8,839 nt of DNA. Origin: an uncultured Clostridia bacterium (GTDB taxonomy: Bacteria; Bacillota_A; Clostridia; TANB77; CAG-508). The notes below the pieces were generated by a model. It searched no databases. It worked only from the letters and a program-made list of their open reading frames with translations, and had not been told where the DNA came from. The stretch covers positions 1 to 8,839 of the forward strand of contig CATKFT010000303.1 in the NCBI GenBank assembly GCA_949747745.1. Reading direction: 5' to 3'. Below, one piece after another: positions 1 through 8,760 of this stretch; the stretch's first letter is position 1; the number at the start of each line of letters is the position of its first letter. The translations under genes and the position numbers were made by a program.

Positions 1-308
1 GCTATTTCATATATATCTCCACTTTTCATTTTATCCATGTTATCACGATATCTTTTATTCCAATTCATTGACATTTCTGTTTTATCTTCTTCTAAAATAG
101 AATACACTTTGTCTGCAGAAGCTTTATCTACTACTCCTCTTACTCCAATTTGTTCTGCTTTATTAGTTGGTACCATAACTTTTACCTCACCTGGCATTTT
201 TAGTATGTAATATGATTGCTTTTCTCCTAATATATCTTTTTCTTCTATTGCATCTATTATTCCTGCCCCGTGCATTGGGTATACTATATGGTCTCCTACG
301 TTAAACAT
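1..308 (-). CDS. carD: CarD/CdnL-family RNA polymerase-binding transcription regulator, 3' end cut by window edge
   Basis: The visible 102 codons begin MFNVGDHIVYPMHGAGII and continue with KMPGEVKVMVPTNKA and GVRGVVDK, which fits the N-terminal Tudor-like RNA-polymerase-interacting domain shared by CarD/CdnL and TRCF. Family members bind the RNA polymerase beta subunit and stabilise open complexes at promoters. About 60% of a typical 160-170 residue protein is visible; the C-terminal helical DNA-binding part has only begun (NWNKRYRDNM). The ATG at 308 is supported by GGAAGGGGAG ending 8 bases upstream. A good promoter lies at 401-429, giving a leader of roughly 85 bases. The CGG at 268-270 is out of phase (CAC GGG) and the frame is unbroken. 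Confidence 0.9.
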   Translation of the reverse strand, partial: MFNVGDHIVYPMHGAGIIDAIEEKDILGEKQSYYILKMPGEVKVMVPTNKAEQIGVRGVVDKASADKVYSILEEDKTEMSMNWNKRYRDNMDKMKSGDIYEI

Positions 309-400
309 GAAATGTACTCCCCTTCCTAGAACTTATATCTATTTAAAATAAAAATAACTCCACTTTTAATAAAATTATTCTCTCTTTTTTTACCATATCT

Positions 401-429
401 ATTATACTACAAAAATTACCAAAAGTCAA
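401..429 (-). promoter_or_regulatory. Promoter of carD
   Basis: On the minus strand, TTGACT at 429-424 and TATAAT at 406-401 are separated by exactly 17 bases, a near-consensus housekeeping promoter. Predicted transcription start is near 394. The -35 box sits in the centre of the inverted repeat 411-448 and the left arm of that repeat fills most of the spacer. Confidence 0.75.
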
Positions 430-448
430 AAGATTTTTGGTAATTTTT
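411..448. repeat. 14-bp perfect inverted repeat straddling the carD -35 box
   Basis: AAAAATTACCAAAA at 411-424 is perfectly matched by its reverse complement at 435-448, with a 10-base centre. Read as RNA on either strand it makes a hairpin ending in a U run, so it could end dut transcription. Its exact overlap with the carD promoter equally suits an operator. The sequence does not decide between these. Confidence 0.6.
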
Positions 449-611
449 TCTTGTTGTGAAGTGAAATTTTAAATTCCAGTTTTAATATATTCAAATGGAT
501 TTTAGTTTTACAGTAAGTTCCAGATAATTTTTTTGTTGTAGATAGATATTAAATTATAATGAAATTATTACTTCCTAAAAGTTGTCCAAAAAAGACCTTT
601 TTTATAATTGT
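449..611. other. Spacer between the carD promoter region and dut
   Basis: No open reading frame with a ribosome binding site was seen on either strand. Just after the dut stop, on the minus strand, there is a weak imperfect hairpin (AAAAG-GTC, loop, GAC-AA-CTTTT, about 576-602) that could act as a poor terminator. The rest is plain AT-rich sequence. Confidence 0.4.
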
Positions 612-1073
612 TTACTTATTTGTAGAACCAAATCCTCCTACTCTTTGTCCATTTGCTTCATCATTATCTGCTACTAAATATTTTTGAAAAATTGCTTGCC
701 CTATTGCATCTCCTTTTTCAATTTTTATATCTTCTTCTTTTAAATTGTAAAATGCAAACATAAAATGACCATCATTATCTACATTTCCATAATAATCTTT
801 ATCTATTATTCCTATACTATTTGCCATTACTAATCCTTTTTTTCCAGGATTTGAACTTCTATTACATAATATTAGTACTTCATCATCTTCCATATATGCT
901 TTTAATCCTGTTTTTACAAGTGTTGGTTTATCTCCTTTTTTAAATGATGGTATTATACAATCTTCTGCTGCTTCTATATCATACCCTGCTGAATATTTTG
1001 TCTTTCTTATTGGTAAATTTATCCCTGCATTCTCAAATCCTTTTGCTATTTCAAAACCACGTTTTTTTTCCAT
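612..1073 (-). CDS. dut: dUTP diphosphatase (trimeric dUTPase)
   Basis: This 153-residue protein hydrolyses dUTP to dUMP and pyrophosphate, keeping uracil out of DNA and supplying dUMP for thymidylate synthesis. The five motifs of homotrimeric dUTPases appear in order: AGYDIEA (about residues 29-35), NRSSNPGKKGL (71-81), GIIDKDYYGN with the catalytic-type Asp and Tyr (88-97), GDAIGQAIF (121-129), and the C-terminal glycine-rich P-loop-like RVGGFGSTN (144-152). Length is normal for the family. Motif 3 has YYGN where many members have YRGE. The ATG at 1073 has AGAGGA about 8 bases upstream and a promoter at 1107-1135. It has no in-frame CGG and no frame disruption. Confidence 0.95.
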   Translation of the reverse strand: MEKKRGFEIAKGFENAGINLPIRKTKYSAGYDIEAAEDCIIPSFKKGDKPTLVKTGLKAYMEDDEVLILCNRSSNPGKKGLVMANSIGIIDKDYYGNVDNDGHFMFAFYNLKEEDIKIEKGDAIGQAIFQKYLVADNDEANGQRVGGFGSTNK

Positions 1074-1106
1074 TTCATTTTCCTCTTTTCTACATATAAT
1101 AACTAT

Positions 1107-1135
1107 ATTCTATTATATGCAGTTTGTTTTGTCAA
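1107..1135 (-). promoter_or_regulatory. Promoter of dut
   Basis: On the minus strand, TTGACA (1135-1130) is followed after 17 bases by TAGAAT (1112-1107). It lies immediately beyond the recoded stop of the TIGR04086 gene at 1143, so dut can be transcribed on its own. Confidence 0.7.
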
Positions 1136-1142
1136 TCATTTT

Positions 1143-1555
1143 TTAACTTCTATTCTTTCTCATATTTACTCCCACAATTCCACCGAATCATTCCTGCTAA
1201 AACAGAAAGTATCATCATTACAATAGAATATATATTTACATTAAATCCTGTTTTTGTAATGCTTGATATAATATATATACTTCCAATATATATAAGTCCC
1301 ATTATTCCCCCATATATTAATCCATTTTTTCTTATTTTACTTGCTCCTATACTACTTCCTATTAATATACTAATTATACTTATAACTATTATAACTGGTG
1401 CAATTGTACTTTCTGACATATTTGTATATGTTAATACTATCGCAAATATAAACAATAATATTAGAGTTAATATAAAAGATATAATTATGCCTATAAGATT
1501 ATTTACTATATTACTTTTATTATCTATCCCGTATATTGTCTGCTATTTTTTTCAT
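1143..1555 (-). CDS. TIGR04086-family small membrane protein, needing two +1 frameshifts at CGG
   Basis: With two CGG-associated +1 shifts (at 1531 and 1185) this reads as a 136-residue protein: an N-terminus MKKIADNI, then four hydrophobic segments (about residues 21-43, 51-73, 80-98, 105-124), ending GMIGGIVGVN plus a short basic tail. SILIGSS, KIRKNGL and the C-terminal GGIVGVN block are characteristic of TIGR04086 membrane proteins, whose function is unknown; in Clostridia they often sit near tgt/yajC, consistent with tgt upstream here. The start at 1555 is set by GGAGGG ending 5 bases before the ATG. Read conventionally, that ATG gives only 11 codons. The open frame that remains (1150-1455) would start at TTG inside the first membrane helix and would lose the conserved C-terminus. 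No ATG, GTG or TTG exists in that frame between the TAG at 1545 and the TTG at 1455. Confidence 0.82.
1183..1185 (-). other. In-frame CGG recoding site (+1), TIGR04086 gene C-terminus
   Basis: Minus strand ATT CGG TGG. Skipping C gives ATT GGT GGA ATT GTG, reading MIGGIVGVN as expected for the family. Without the shift the end is MIRWNCGSKYEKE, which does not fit. Confidence 0.8.
1529..1531 (-). other. In-frame CGG recoding site (+1), TIGR04086 gene N-terminus
   Basis: Minus strand ATA CGG GAT AGA TAA. Skipping C gives ATA GGG ATA GAT AAT, joining the ribosome-binding-site-supported start to the frame with the first membrane helix. The unshifted frame stops at TAA (1522-1520). Confidence 0.75.
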
Positions 1556-1578
1556 TTCATCCCTCCTAATACAATAAT

Positions 1579-1609
1579 ATTATATTTTTTAACTAGTTTT
1601 TTAGAACAA
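1579..1609 (-). promoter_or_regulatory. Possible promoter of the TIGR04086-family gene
   Basis: A perfect TATAAT (1584-1579, minus) lies 23 bases before the ATG at 1555, with only a weak -35 candidate TTGTTC (1609-1604) at 19 bases. It overlaps an imperfect inverted repeat (AACTAGTTTTTT at 1591-1602 against 1609-1620, one G-T pair). It lies downstream of the terminator 1627-1663, so a new start is needed here. Confidence 0.4.
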
Positions 1610-1626
1610 AAAAATTAGTTAAATAT

Positions 1627-1663
1627 AAAAAATGCGAAGAATATTTACTTCTTCACATTTTTT
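1627..1663 (-). terminator. Intrinsic terminator of the WG-repeat gene
   Basis: Minus-strand RNA forms a 15-bp stem (arms 1663-1649 and 1641-1627, one G-U pair, 7-base loop) that ends in a run of U. It starts about 48 bases after the WG-repeat stop. On the plus strand the same site has a C-A mismatch, which supports minus-strand use. Confidence 0.8.
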
Positions 1664-1710
1664 GACTTTGTAATGTTATAAATTTTATCTTAATTTATTG
1701 ACTTTAATTA

Positions 1711-3082
1711 TCACTCTACTGTGTTTCCCTCTAAATTATAAACTCTTTTTATATATTCCTCTATATCCATTTCATTTCCTTGAAACTCCATCTTATATGT
1801 GTTTATTCCTGCACTTGTTGTAAAATATGCCCTTGTTAATCTACATGGTATAAATTGCTGTCCATCACTTGTATAAACTCCATATTCTATATTATTTCCT
1901 TCTTTTGCTTTTCCCAAAACTATAGCTTTATAACTTGGAATAAGTAGTAAATTATTTAAAGTTGAATCTCCATTTAAACCTTTAGTACATCCTATTTCGT
2001 CAAATTCAAGTGGAAATACTAAATTTCCTGTTTTATCAAATAATCCCCATTTCCTATTTTGATATACTGGTATTAGTTTATCATATAATAAATATTTATT
2101 TGTTACATTATTAGCTAAAAACTTAGAATTATCTATACCTATTTGATCATATTCTAAATGTATTACAATATTTCCATCATTTCCCAAAACGCCATATTTA
2201 TTTCCGTTTTTTACTAAATACAAACCGCTTTTATCTATCATAGTAATTTGGTCATATAATAAATTTATTTTTATTACACCTTTTTCTTCTATAACAGTTA
2301 CAATTCCATATTTGTTATTATTATTTTTTACAAAAAATTCTTTCAAACTTTCATTAAATTCTATACTTCTATATCTAGAACCAATTATTTCTTCTCCAGA
2401 ACTGTTTATAACTCCATATAAATTATTATCCTTTTTAACTACAAATAAATTATATAATAATGCTTTTTGATTTTTAAAACTTGCACTTGTTCCTTCATAA
2501 CCATATTGTTTTAATCTTCCTGCATAAACATTAACTAAGTATGGCAGTGTATAAATTTCTATTTTATTTGTCTCATTGTCGTACTTAAATGTTGCATTAA
2601 ATCCTACCATAATTCCTTCTGGCGTTGTATACAATTTTCCATTTTTATTAATAACCGGTTCTTGTATTAAATTATCTTCATATTCACCTTTTGAATTTGG
2701 TGCTATTTTTGAAATTTTATTTGAATTTAAGAAAAATGATGCTGTTTCTTGTTTACACTCTACCCAACATTTATTTGTATCTTCTGAATCAATTTTATAT
2801 TCTCCATTATGTGCATCATATCCCAAGTATTTTGCAATTCCTTTTATATCTACATATATTTTGCCGTGTTTCTTCTTCTATTAAAATTATATCTTCTTGT
2901 AAATTAGCACTAACGCCATCTATATATACTTTTAATACATTTTTTTGTACATATATTATTGTACACATAATAGCAACCATTATAATAAAACTTATTACAA
3001 TGAGTATTAATATAATTCTAGAAAGTTTCTTATTTTTTACATTTCTATCTCCATAGTCTAATTTCCCACCACTTATTTGCAT
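1711..3082 (-). CDS. Membrane-anchored WG-repeat protein, needing one +1 frameshift at CGG
   Basis: Joined across the CGG at 2866, this is a 456-residue protein. Residues 1-18 are polar and basic and 20-45 form a membrane helix, so the bulk is probably outside the cell. About residues 50-190 (KVYIDGVSANLQEDI, then GKIYVDIKGIAKYLG) resemble the beta-rich domain found in copper-amine-oxidase N-terminal-like surface proteins. About five WG-type repeats follow, near 222, 257, 295, 344 and 399, each with Y/WG-hydrophobic, a DG/TG turn and a YDQI/FDEI-like end. WG repeats are thought to be binding modules; no ligand can be named. Unshifted, the 5' part stops after 88 residues and the 3' part has only a TTG at 2826 with no ribosome binding site. 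The start at 3082 has a poor ribosome binding site (AAAGAG close to the ATG), so the exact start is less sure. A terminator follows at 1627-1663. Confidence 0.85.
2864..2866 (-). other. In-frame CGG recoding site (+1), WG-repeat gene
   Basis: Minus strand GAA ACA CGG CAA. Skipping C gives ACA GGC AAA ATA TAT GTA (TGKIYV), leading directly into the downstream frame. The unshifted frame adds RQNICRYKRNCKILGI and stops. Confidence 0.8.
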
Positions 3083-3116
3083 AACTCTTTACCAATTCCT
3101 TTCCAAAAAAGGTACA

Positions 3117-3161
3117 AAGTTTGATTAAAAATAATCTTTTACATAATTATTTTTCAAACTT
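3117..3161 (-). terminator. Hairpin after tgt, probable terminator
   Basis: AAGTTTGA (3117-3124) pairs with TCAAACTT (3154-3161), and AAAATAAT (3128-3135) pairs with ATTATTTT (3146-3153), with a 3-base bulge (3125-3127) and a 10-base loop. It begins 7 bases after the tgt stop. The U run is displaced (CTTTGTACC then six T), so it may be a weak terminator. No convincing promoter for the WG-repeat gene was seen in this 85-base gap. Confidence 0.5.
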
Positions 3162-3167
3162 AACTCC

Positions 3168-5449
<2,282 letters not shown>

Positions 5450-5504
5450 TCGATTCCCTCTCCACTACTTATTATCCCTTATATGTCTATTTTTTGTAAA
5501 ATTG

Positions 5505-6527
5505 TTATTTAATAAACATAGCATCTCCAAAACTAAAGAACCTATATTTTTGTCTAACTGCTTCTTCATATGCACTCATTATATAATCATGTCCTGCAAG
5601 TGCTGATACAAGCATTAATAGGGTAGATTCTGGTAAGTGAAAATTTGTAATTAATCCATCTATACATTTAAATTTATATCCTGGATAAATAAATATATTT
5701 GTATCTCCCTCTTGTTCTTTTACCATACCATTTTCGTCTGATACTGTTTCTAGCACTCTACAAGATGTTGTTCCTACCGCAATTATTCTTCTATTTTCTT
5801 TTTTAGCATTATTTATTATATTGGCATCTTCTTTTTTTATATAAAAGTGCTCACTGTGCATTTTGTGTTCTTCTATTTTTTCTACTTTCACTGGTCTAAA
5901 TGTGCCAATTCCAACATGTAGTGTAACATTTGCTATCTTAATACCTTTTTTTTCTATTTTTTCTATTAATTCTTCAGTAAAATGTAGTCCAGCTGTTGGT
6001 GCTGCTGCTGACCCTTCATGTTTTGCATATACTGTTTGATAACGCTTTTTTTCTTTTAATTCTTCATGAATATATGGCGGAAGTGGCATTAGTCCTATTT
6101 TATCTAGTATTTCATTAAATATTCCATTATAGTAAAATTTTACCTTTCTTGTTCCACCTAACATTGTATCTAAAATTTCTCCCTGTAATAAATCATCACC
6201 AAAAATAACCTTTGTTCCTATATGCAGTTTATTTCCTGGTCTTACTATACACTCCCATACGTCGTTTTCAATTTGATTTAACAATAGAAACTCTACATTT
6301 GCACCTGTTTCTTTCTTTCCATATAGCCTTGCTGGAATTACTTTTGTATTATTTCTTACTAATACATTTCCAGGGTTTAAATAATCTAATATATCTTTAA
6401 AAACTTTATGCTCTATTGTTTGTGCTTTTCTATCTAATATCATTAACCTTGAAGTATCCCTTTTTTCTATTGGAGTTTGTGCTATTAATTCTTCTGGTAA
6501 ATTATATCCAAATTCTGAAACTTCCAT
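5505..6527 (-). CDS. queA: S-adenosylmethionine:tRNA ribosyltransferase-isomerase
   Basis: QueA transfers and isomerises the ribosyl group of AdoMet onto preQ1 in tRNA, forming epoxyqueuosine, the step after Tgt. The 340-residue length is standard. Family blocks seen in order: [15 protein letters not shown] (about 14-28), [15 protein letters not shown] (56-70), [13 protein letters not shown] (171-183), [10 protein letters not shown] (203-212), [10 protein letters not shown] (251-260), [19 protein letters not shown] (293-311) and [10 protein letters not shown] near the end. The ATG at 6527 has GAGAGG 8 bases upstream. It is the first gene of the apparent queA-unknown-tgt operon. It contains no in-frame CGG (the one CGG is GCG GTA) and its frame is intact, so it serves as an internal control for sequence quality. 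Confidence 0.97.
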   Translation of the reverse strand: MEVSEFGYNLPEELIAQTPIEKRDTSRLMILDRKAQTIEHKVFKDILDYLNPGNVLVRNNTKVIPARLYGKKETGANVEFLLLNQIENDVWECIVRPGNKLHIGTKVIFGDDLLQGEILDTMLGGTRKVKFYYNGIFNEILDKIGLMPLPPYIHEELKEKKRYQTVYAKHEGSAAAPTAGLHFTEELIEKIEKKGIKIANVTLHVGIGTFRPVKVEKIEEHKMHSEHFYIKKEDANIINNAKKENRRIIAVGTTSCRVLETVSDENGMVKEQEGDTNIFIYPGYKFKCIDGLITNFHLPESTLLMLVSALAGHDYIMSAYEEAVRQKYRFFSFGDAMFIK

Positions 6528-6565
6528 TATGCTTTCCTCTCTTTTATTTATATAGTTATATAATT

Positions 6566-6634
6566 CGCAGTTTTAGCCCCCCAGTCAAGCTCCGCTTGAC
6601 AGCCCCCCGCGAGTATTGGGGCCTACTTTTGCGG
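6566..6634. repeat. GC-rich folded intergenic element, possible interspersed repeat
   Basis: A short GC-rich island in an otherwise very AT-rich window. A perfect 7-bp hairpin, GTCAAGC-TCC-GCTTGAC (6584-6600), is flanked by two direct copies of AGCCCCCC (6575-6582 and 6601-6608). An outer, interrupted stem can form from CGCA/TAG/CCCC on the left and GGGG/CTA/TGCG on the right. No U run follows on either strand, so it is not a typical terminator. It resembles REP-like or miniature interspersed elements in form; copy number cannot be judged from one window. Confidence 0.55.
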
Positions 6635-6651
6635 TTATACTATTTTATACT

Positions 6652-8050
6652 TTATATTACATTTTCTGCTTTCTTGGTTGTTAAAATTTCTACATTATTT
6701 ATAGCTTTTGTAATTATCATTTTTATTTCTTCTATTATGTTTTGTGGCTCAGTAAATTCGTTTAATTTATATGAAAATTTAAAGTTCTCATTATTATTTG
6801 GTTTTAACCTATATATTTCTGATTGTAAGCCTATATACCCACTACTTGTCTTTATTCTGCAATTCATATAATCTCGATACCAATCTTTTAAGCCAGTTAA
6901 GCTTTCATCCTTATATCCATATTTTGCATAATCATGTAATTTTGGTCTTTCATACCCATATTCTTCTGCATTTCTTTCTAGTGAGTGTAAAAACTCATGT
7001 ATAAATACTTCCTCTGGAAATGTATTTATTCTTGCATCGTATTTATATGTATAGCTTTTATCGCTATTAGGAAGTCTTATGTTAGAAAAACCTATTCCTA
7101 AATAATCCATACCACCAAGTCCTATCCAATCATAAACAGGAATATCATTTTTATGCATATCATCTCCTAGTCTTACACATACAAATATATGGTCATAGTT
7201 CTTTTTTTCTAAATATGGTTCTATAATACTTTTTACATTTTCTGGTGCTACATGATACCCATTTTCCTCATCATATGAAAGTGTTTTTATAGGTTCTTGT
7301 ATTGTAATAAAATCATATGATATTTGTATTTTCTTGTTAGATAGTTCTTCACATGAATTTTTAAATCTACTCATATTTTGTCTCATTTGTCCGATATCTT
7401 CTAATGACATACTAAAGTCCACTTTACTTTTTTGTCCATTTTTTGTAATTTCTACATTAGTATTTTGAAATACAAAACATGCAAAATTCCAATTAGTATC
7501 AGTATGACCGTGAACCCACTTCTATATTAAAATCCGAAAACCAAGCTGTACCTGTACAATTATCATCATATCCCCCAAGTCTAAAACCTATATTTACACT
7601 ATTTCTATTTTTCGAATTAAAAATAAATTCTAGCTTTTGCCAATCGCTTGTCCCTGTAATGCTTTTAGATTTTTCTACTGTATTTGAAATACTAATATGT
7701 GCCCCACCATTTGATATTTCTTTTGATGTTTTTACGTCCTGTGTTTTTACCATACAAGTTACTTTATATGGCGTATTGGGGTTAACTTGTATTGTTTTAT
7801 AAAACATAGCATCATTTTCTGTATCAGAAACTATTTTATAACTATCCATATCTGAATATTTAACTTTATCGTCTCTTACAAACAAAGAAGTATACAAATT
7901 ATACTCTGTTCTTATAAACTCATTAAAGTTTTTGGATTTATATATACCATATACGTAATATGCTACAATAATTAAGAGTATAAGAATTACTAAATATAGA
8001 ACTTTTCCTAAAGTTACTTTATTACTTCTTTCTTTTTCGTGTTTTGCCAT
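6652..8050 (-). CDS. Membrane-anchored protein with sugar-binding-like and metallopeptidase-like domains, needing one +1 frameshift at CGG
   Basis: Joined across the CGG at 7510 this is a 465-residue protein. After a short basic start, a membrane helix (about 15-36) places the rest outside the cell. Residues about 80-180 (PNTPYKVTCMVKTQD, then GTSDWQKLEFIF and TAWFSDFNIEVGS) resemble CBM4/9-like jelly-roll modules that bind carbohydrate. The second part contains VFIHEFLHSLER, an HExxH zinc-site motif (H351, E352, H355), preceded by WIGLGGMDYLGIGFSNIR, so a zinc metallopeptidase-like role is inferred; the third metal ligand is not certain. The start at 8050 is chosen over a TTG at 8089 because GGAGG sits 5 bases upstream and the likely promoter would start transcription after the TTG. 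The frame is open through the junction, and FNIEVGS-GHTDTNWNF fits one continuous protein. Unshifted, a 183-residue membrane and sugar-binding part ends at SRSY. The peptidase part alone has only a GTG at 7422 with no good ribosome binding site. Confidence 0.82.
7508..7510 (-). other. In-frame CGG recoding site (+1), metallopeptidase-like gene
   Basis: Minus strand GGT TCA CGG TCA TAC TGA. Skipping C gives TCA GGT CAT ACT GAT, entering the peptidase frame and avoiding a stop two codons later. No stop lies between here and the first internal start of that frame at 7422. Confidence 0.8.
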
Positions 8051-8079
8051 AAATTCCTCCAAACGATAAATTTTAGTTT

Positions 8080-8108
8080 TATTTATCAATTTTCTATTCT
8101 TTTGTTAA
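8080..8108 (-). promoter_or_regulatory. Likely promoter of the metallopeptidase-like gene
   Basis: Minus-strand TTAACA (8108-8103) and TAAATA (8085-8080) are 17 bases apart. Predicted start near 8073 gives a short leader containing the GGAGG of the ATG at 8050. It lies just after the terminator 8115-8146. Confidence 0.5.
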
Positions 8109-8114
8109 TCCTAT

Positions 8115-8146
8115 AAAAAATCTAGTATTATTATACTAGATTTTTT
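8115..8146. terminator. Bidirectional-type intrinsic terminator after the 8170-8523 gene
   Basis: AAAAAATCTAGTAT (8115-8128) is perfectly complementary to 8133-8146 with a 4-base loop, and each strand ends in six U. It begins 23 bases after the stop of the upstream minus-strand gene. Confidence 0.85.
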
Positions 8147-8169
8147 AGATTTATTCAATGTATTTTTAT

Positions 8170-8523
8170 TTAATTCTCCTTTATATTCTCAATAATTTCT
8201 CTACAACTCTTCCAATCACTTATTTTTATTTCATTATATTCTTTTTGTAATCTTTTTAATATTTCTAAAGTATTATCTTTAGATTCTAAATCCGCAACAA
8301 TAATATTTTTTATGTACTCTTCTTTGCCATATAATAATCTAAACATAATGCTTCTCATAAATCCTTCTATCTTTTTTTCTTGATTTTTAACAGCAATTAT
8401 TACATACAAGCCGTCAGATTTCAAATTGGTATATGATGATATATATATAATATTTTTGATGATTTCAAATAACCCATATAATGCTAAAGTCCAAAATATA
8501 GTATTTAATATAAAATCCCACAT
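8170..8523 (-). CDS. Small membrane-anchored protein with a glycosyltransferase-2-like N-terminal fragment
   Basis: 117 residues. One membrane helix at about 5-29 (ILNTIFWTLALYGLFEII), then a short soluble domain. GLYVIIAVKNQEKKIEGFM and IIVADLESKDNTLEIL recall the first half of a GT-A family 2 glycosyltransferase (the D-x-S-x-D-x-T pattern), but the sugar-acceptor half is absent, so catalysis is doubtful. It may be a small stand-alone family rather than a truncated enzyme, because it has its own strong ribosome binding site (AGGGAGG, 7 bases from the ATG at 8523) and a clean terminator at 8115-8146. It has no in-frame CGG; the CGG in GAC GGC is out of phase. Function unknown. Confidence 0.75.
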   Translation of the reverse strand: MWDFILNTIFWTLALYGLFEIIKNIIYISSYTNLKSDGLYVIIAVKNQEKKIEGFMRSIMFRLLYGKEEYIKNIIVADLESKDNTLEILKRLQKEYNEIKISDWKSCREIIENIKEN

Positions 8524-8575
8524 AAAAATGCCTCCCTTTTATCTTATGATTTAGGGAGATTTTTGGTTACTCGTT

Positions 8576-8600
8576 CATTTTTATAATAATTATAAAAATG
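8576..8600. repeat. 25-base near-perfect palindrome upstream of the 8170-8523 gene
   Basis: CATTTTTATAAT (8576-8587) and its exact reverse complement (8589-8600) flank one central base. A TATAAT lies inside it on the minus strand (8594-8589) without a good -35, so it may be an operator over a weak promoter about 66 bases before the ATG. Confidence 0.5.
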
Positions 8601-8614
8601 ATATTGATATAAAC

Positions 8615-8655
8615 CTAAAATATTTGCCATGTTAAAACATGATCAAATATTTTAG
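8615..8655 (-). terminator. Long hairpin, possible terminator of the right-hand gene
   Basis: CTAAAATATTTG (8615-8626) pairs with 8644-8655, and ATGTT (8629-8633) pairs with AACAT (8636-8640) across a small internal loop. The U run afterwards on the minus strand is weak, so it may be a terminator or another structured element. Confidence 0.45.
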
Positions 8656-8682
8656 CATTTTACGTATTACATTCGTAAAATG
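8656..8682. repeat. 9-bp perfect inverted repeat next to the long hairpin
   Basis: CATTTTACG (8656-8664) and CGTAAAATG (8674-8682) flank a 9-base loop, directly abutting the hairpin 8615-8655. No U run follows. Confidence 0.4.
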
Positions 8683-8694
8683 ATTCTCTTTAAA

Positions 8695-8733
8695 TTAGTT
8701 TTCATAACATTCTTTTTTCCCATATTCTTCCAT
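8695..8733 (-). CDS. Possible 12-residue peptide (low confidence)
   Basis: An ATG at 8733 with a strong GAAAGGGG 5 bases upstream opens a frame reading MEEYGKKECYEN and then TAA. It lies 27 bases after the stop of the right-hand gene. It may be a real very short peptide, the remnant of a lost gene, or chance. No homology is recognised. Confidence 0.2.
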   Translation of the reverse strand: MEEYGKKECYEN

Positions 8734-8760
8734 TTTATCCCCTTTCTTCAGTATTCAGGT

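Noticed and set aside
1150..1455. TIGR04086-type gene as a 101-residue protein from a TTG
   Set aside because: The TTG lies inside the first membrane helix, has no ribosome binding site, and the product lacks the conserved C-terminus.
1124..1618. Plus-strand open frame of 164 codons, and similar plus-strand frames elsewhere (for example near 4292-4804, 5199-5606 and 6416-6871)
   Set aside because: These are antisense to well-supported genes, have hydrophobic low-complexity translations caused by AT-rich complement codons, and lack ribosome binding sites.
6652..7422. Separate metallopeptidase gene starting at GTG 7422
   Set aside because: No good ribosome binding site, and the frame is open upstream to the CGG at 7510, where it joins the preceding gene.
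8051..8089. TTG at 8089 as start of the metallopeptidase-like gene
   Set aside because: It overlaps the likely promoter, while ATG 8050 has GGAGG at ideal spacing.
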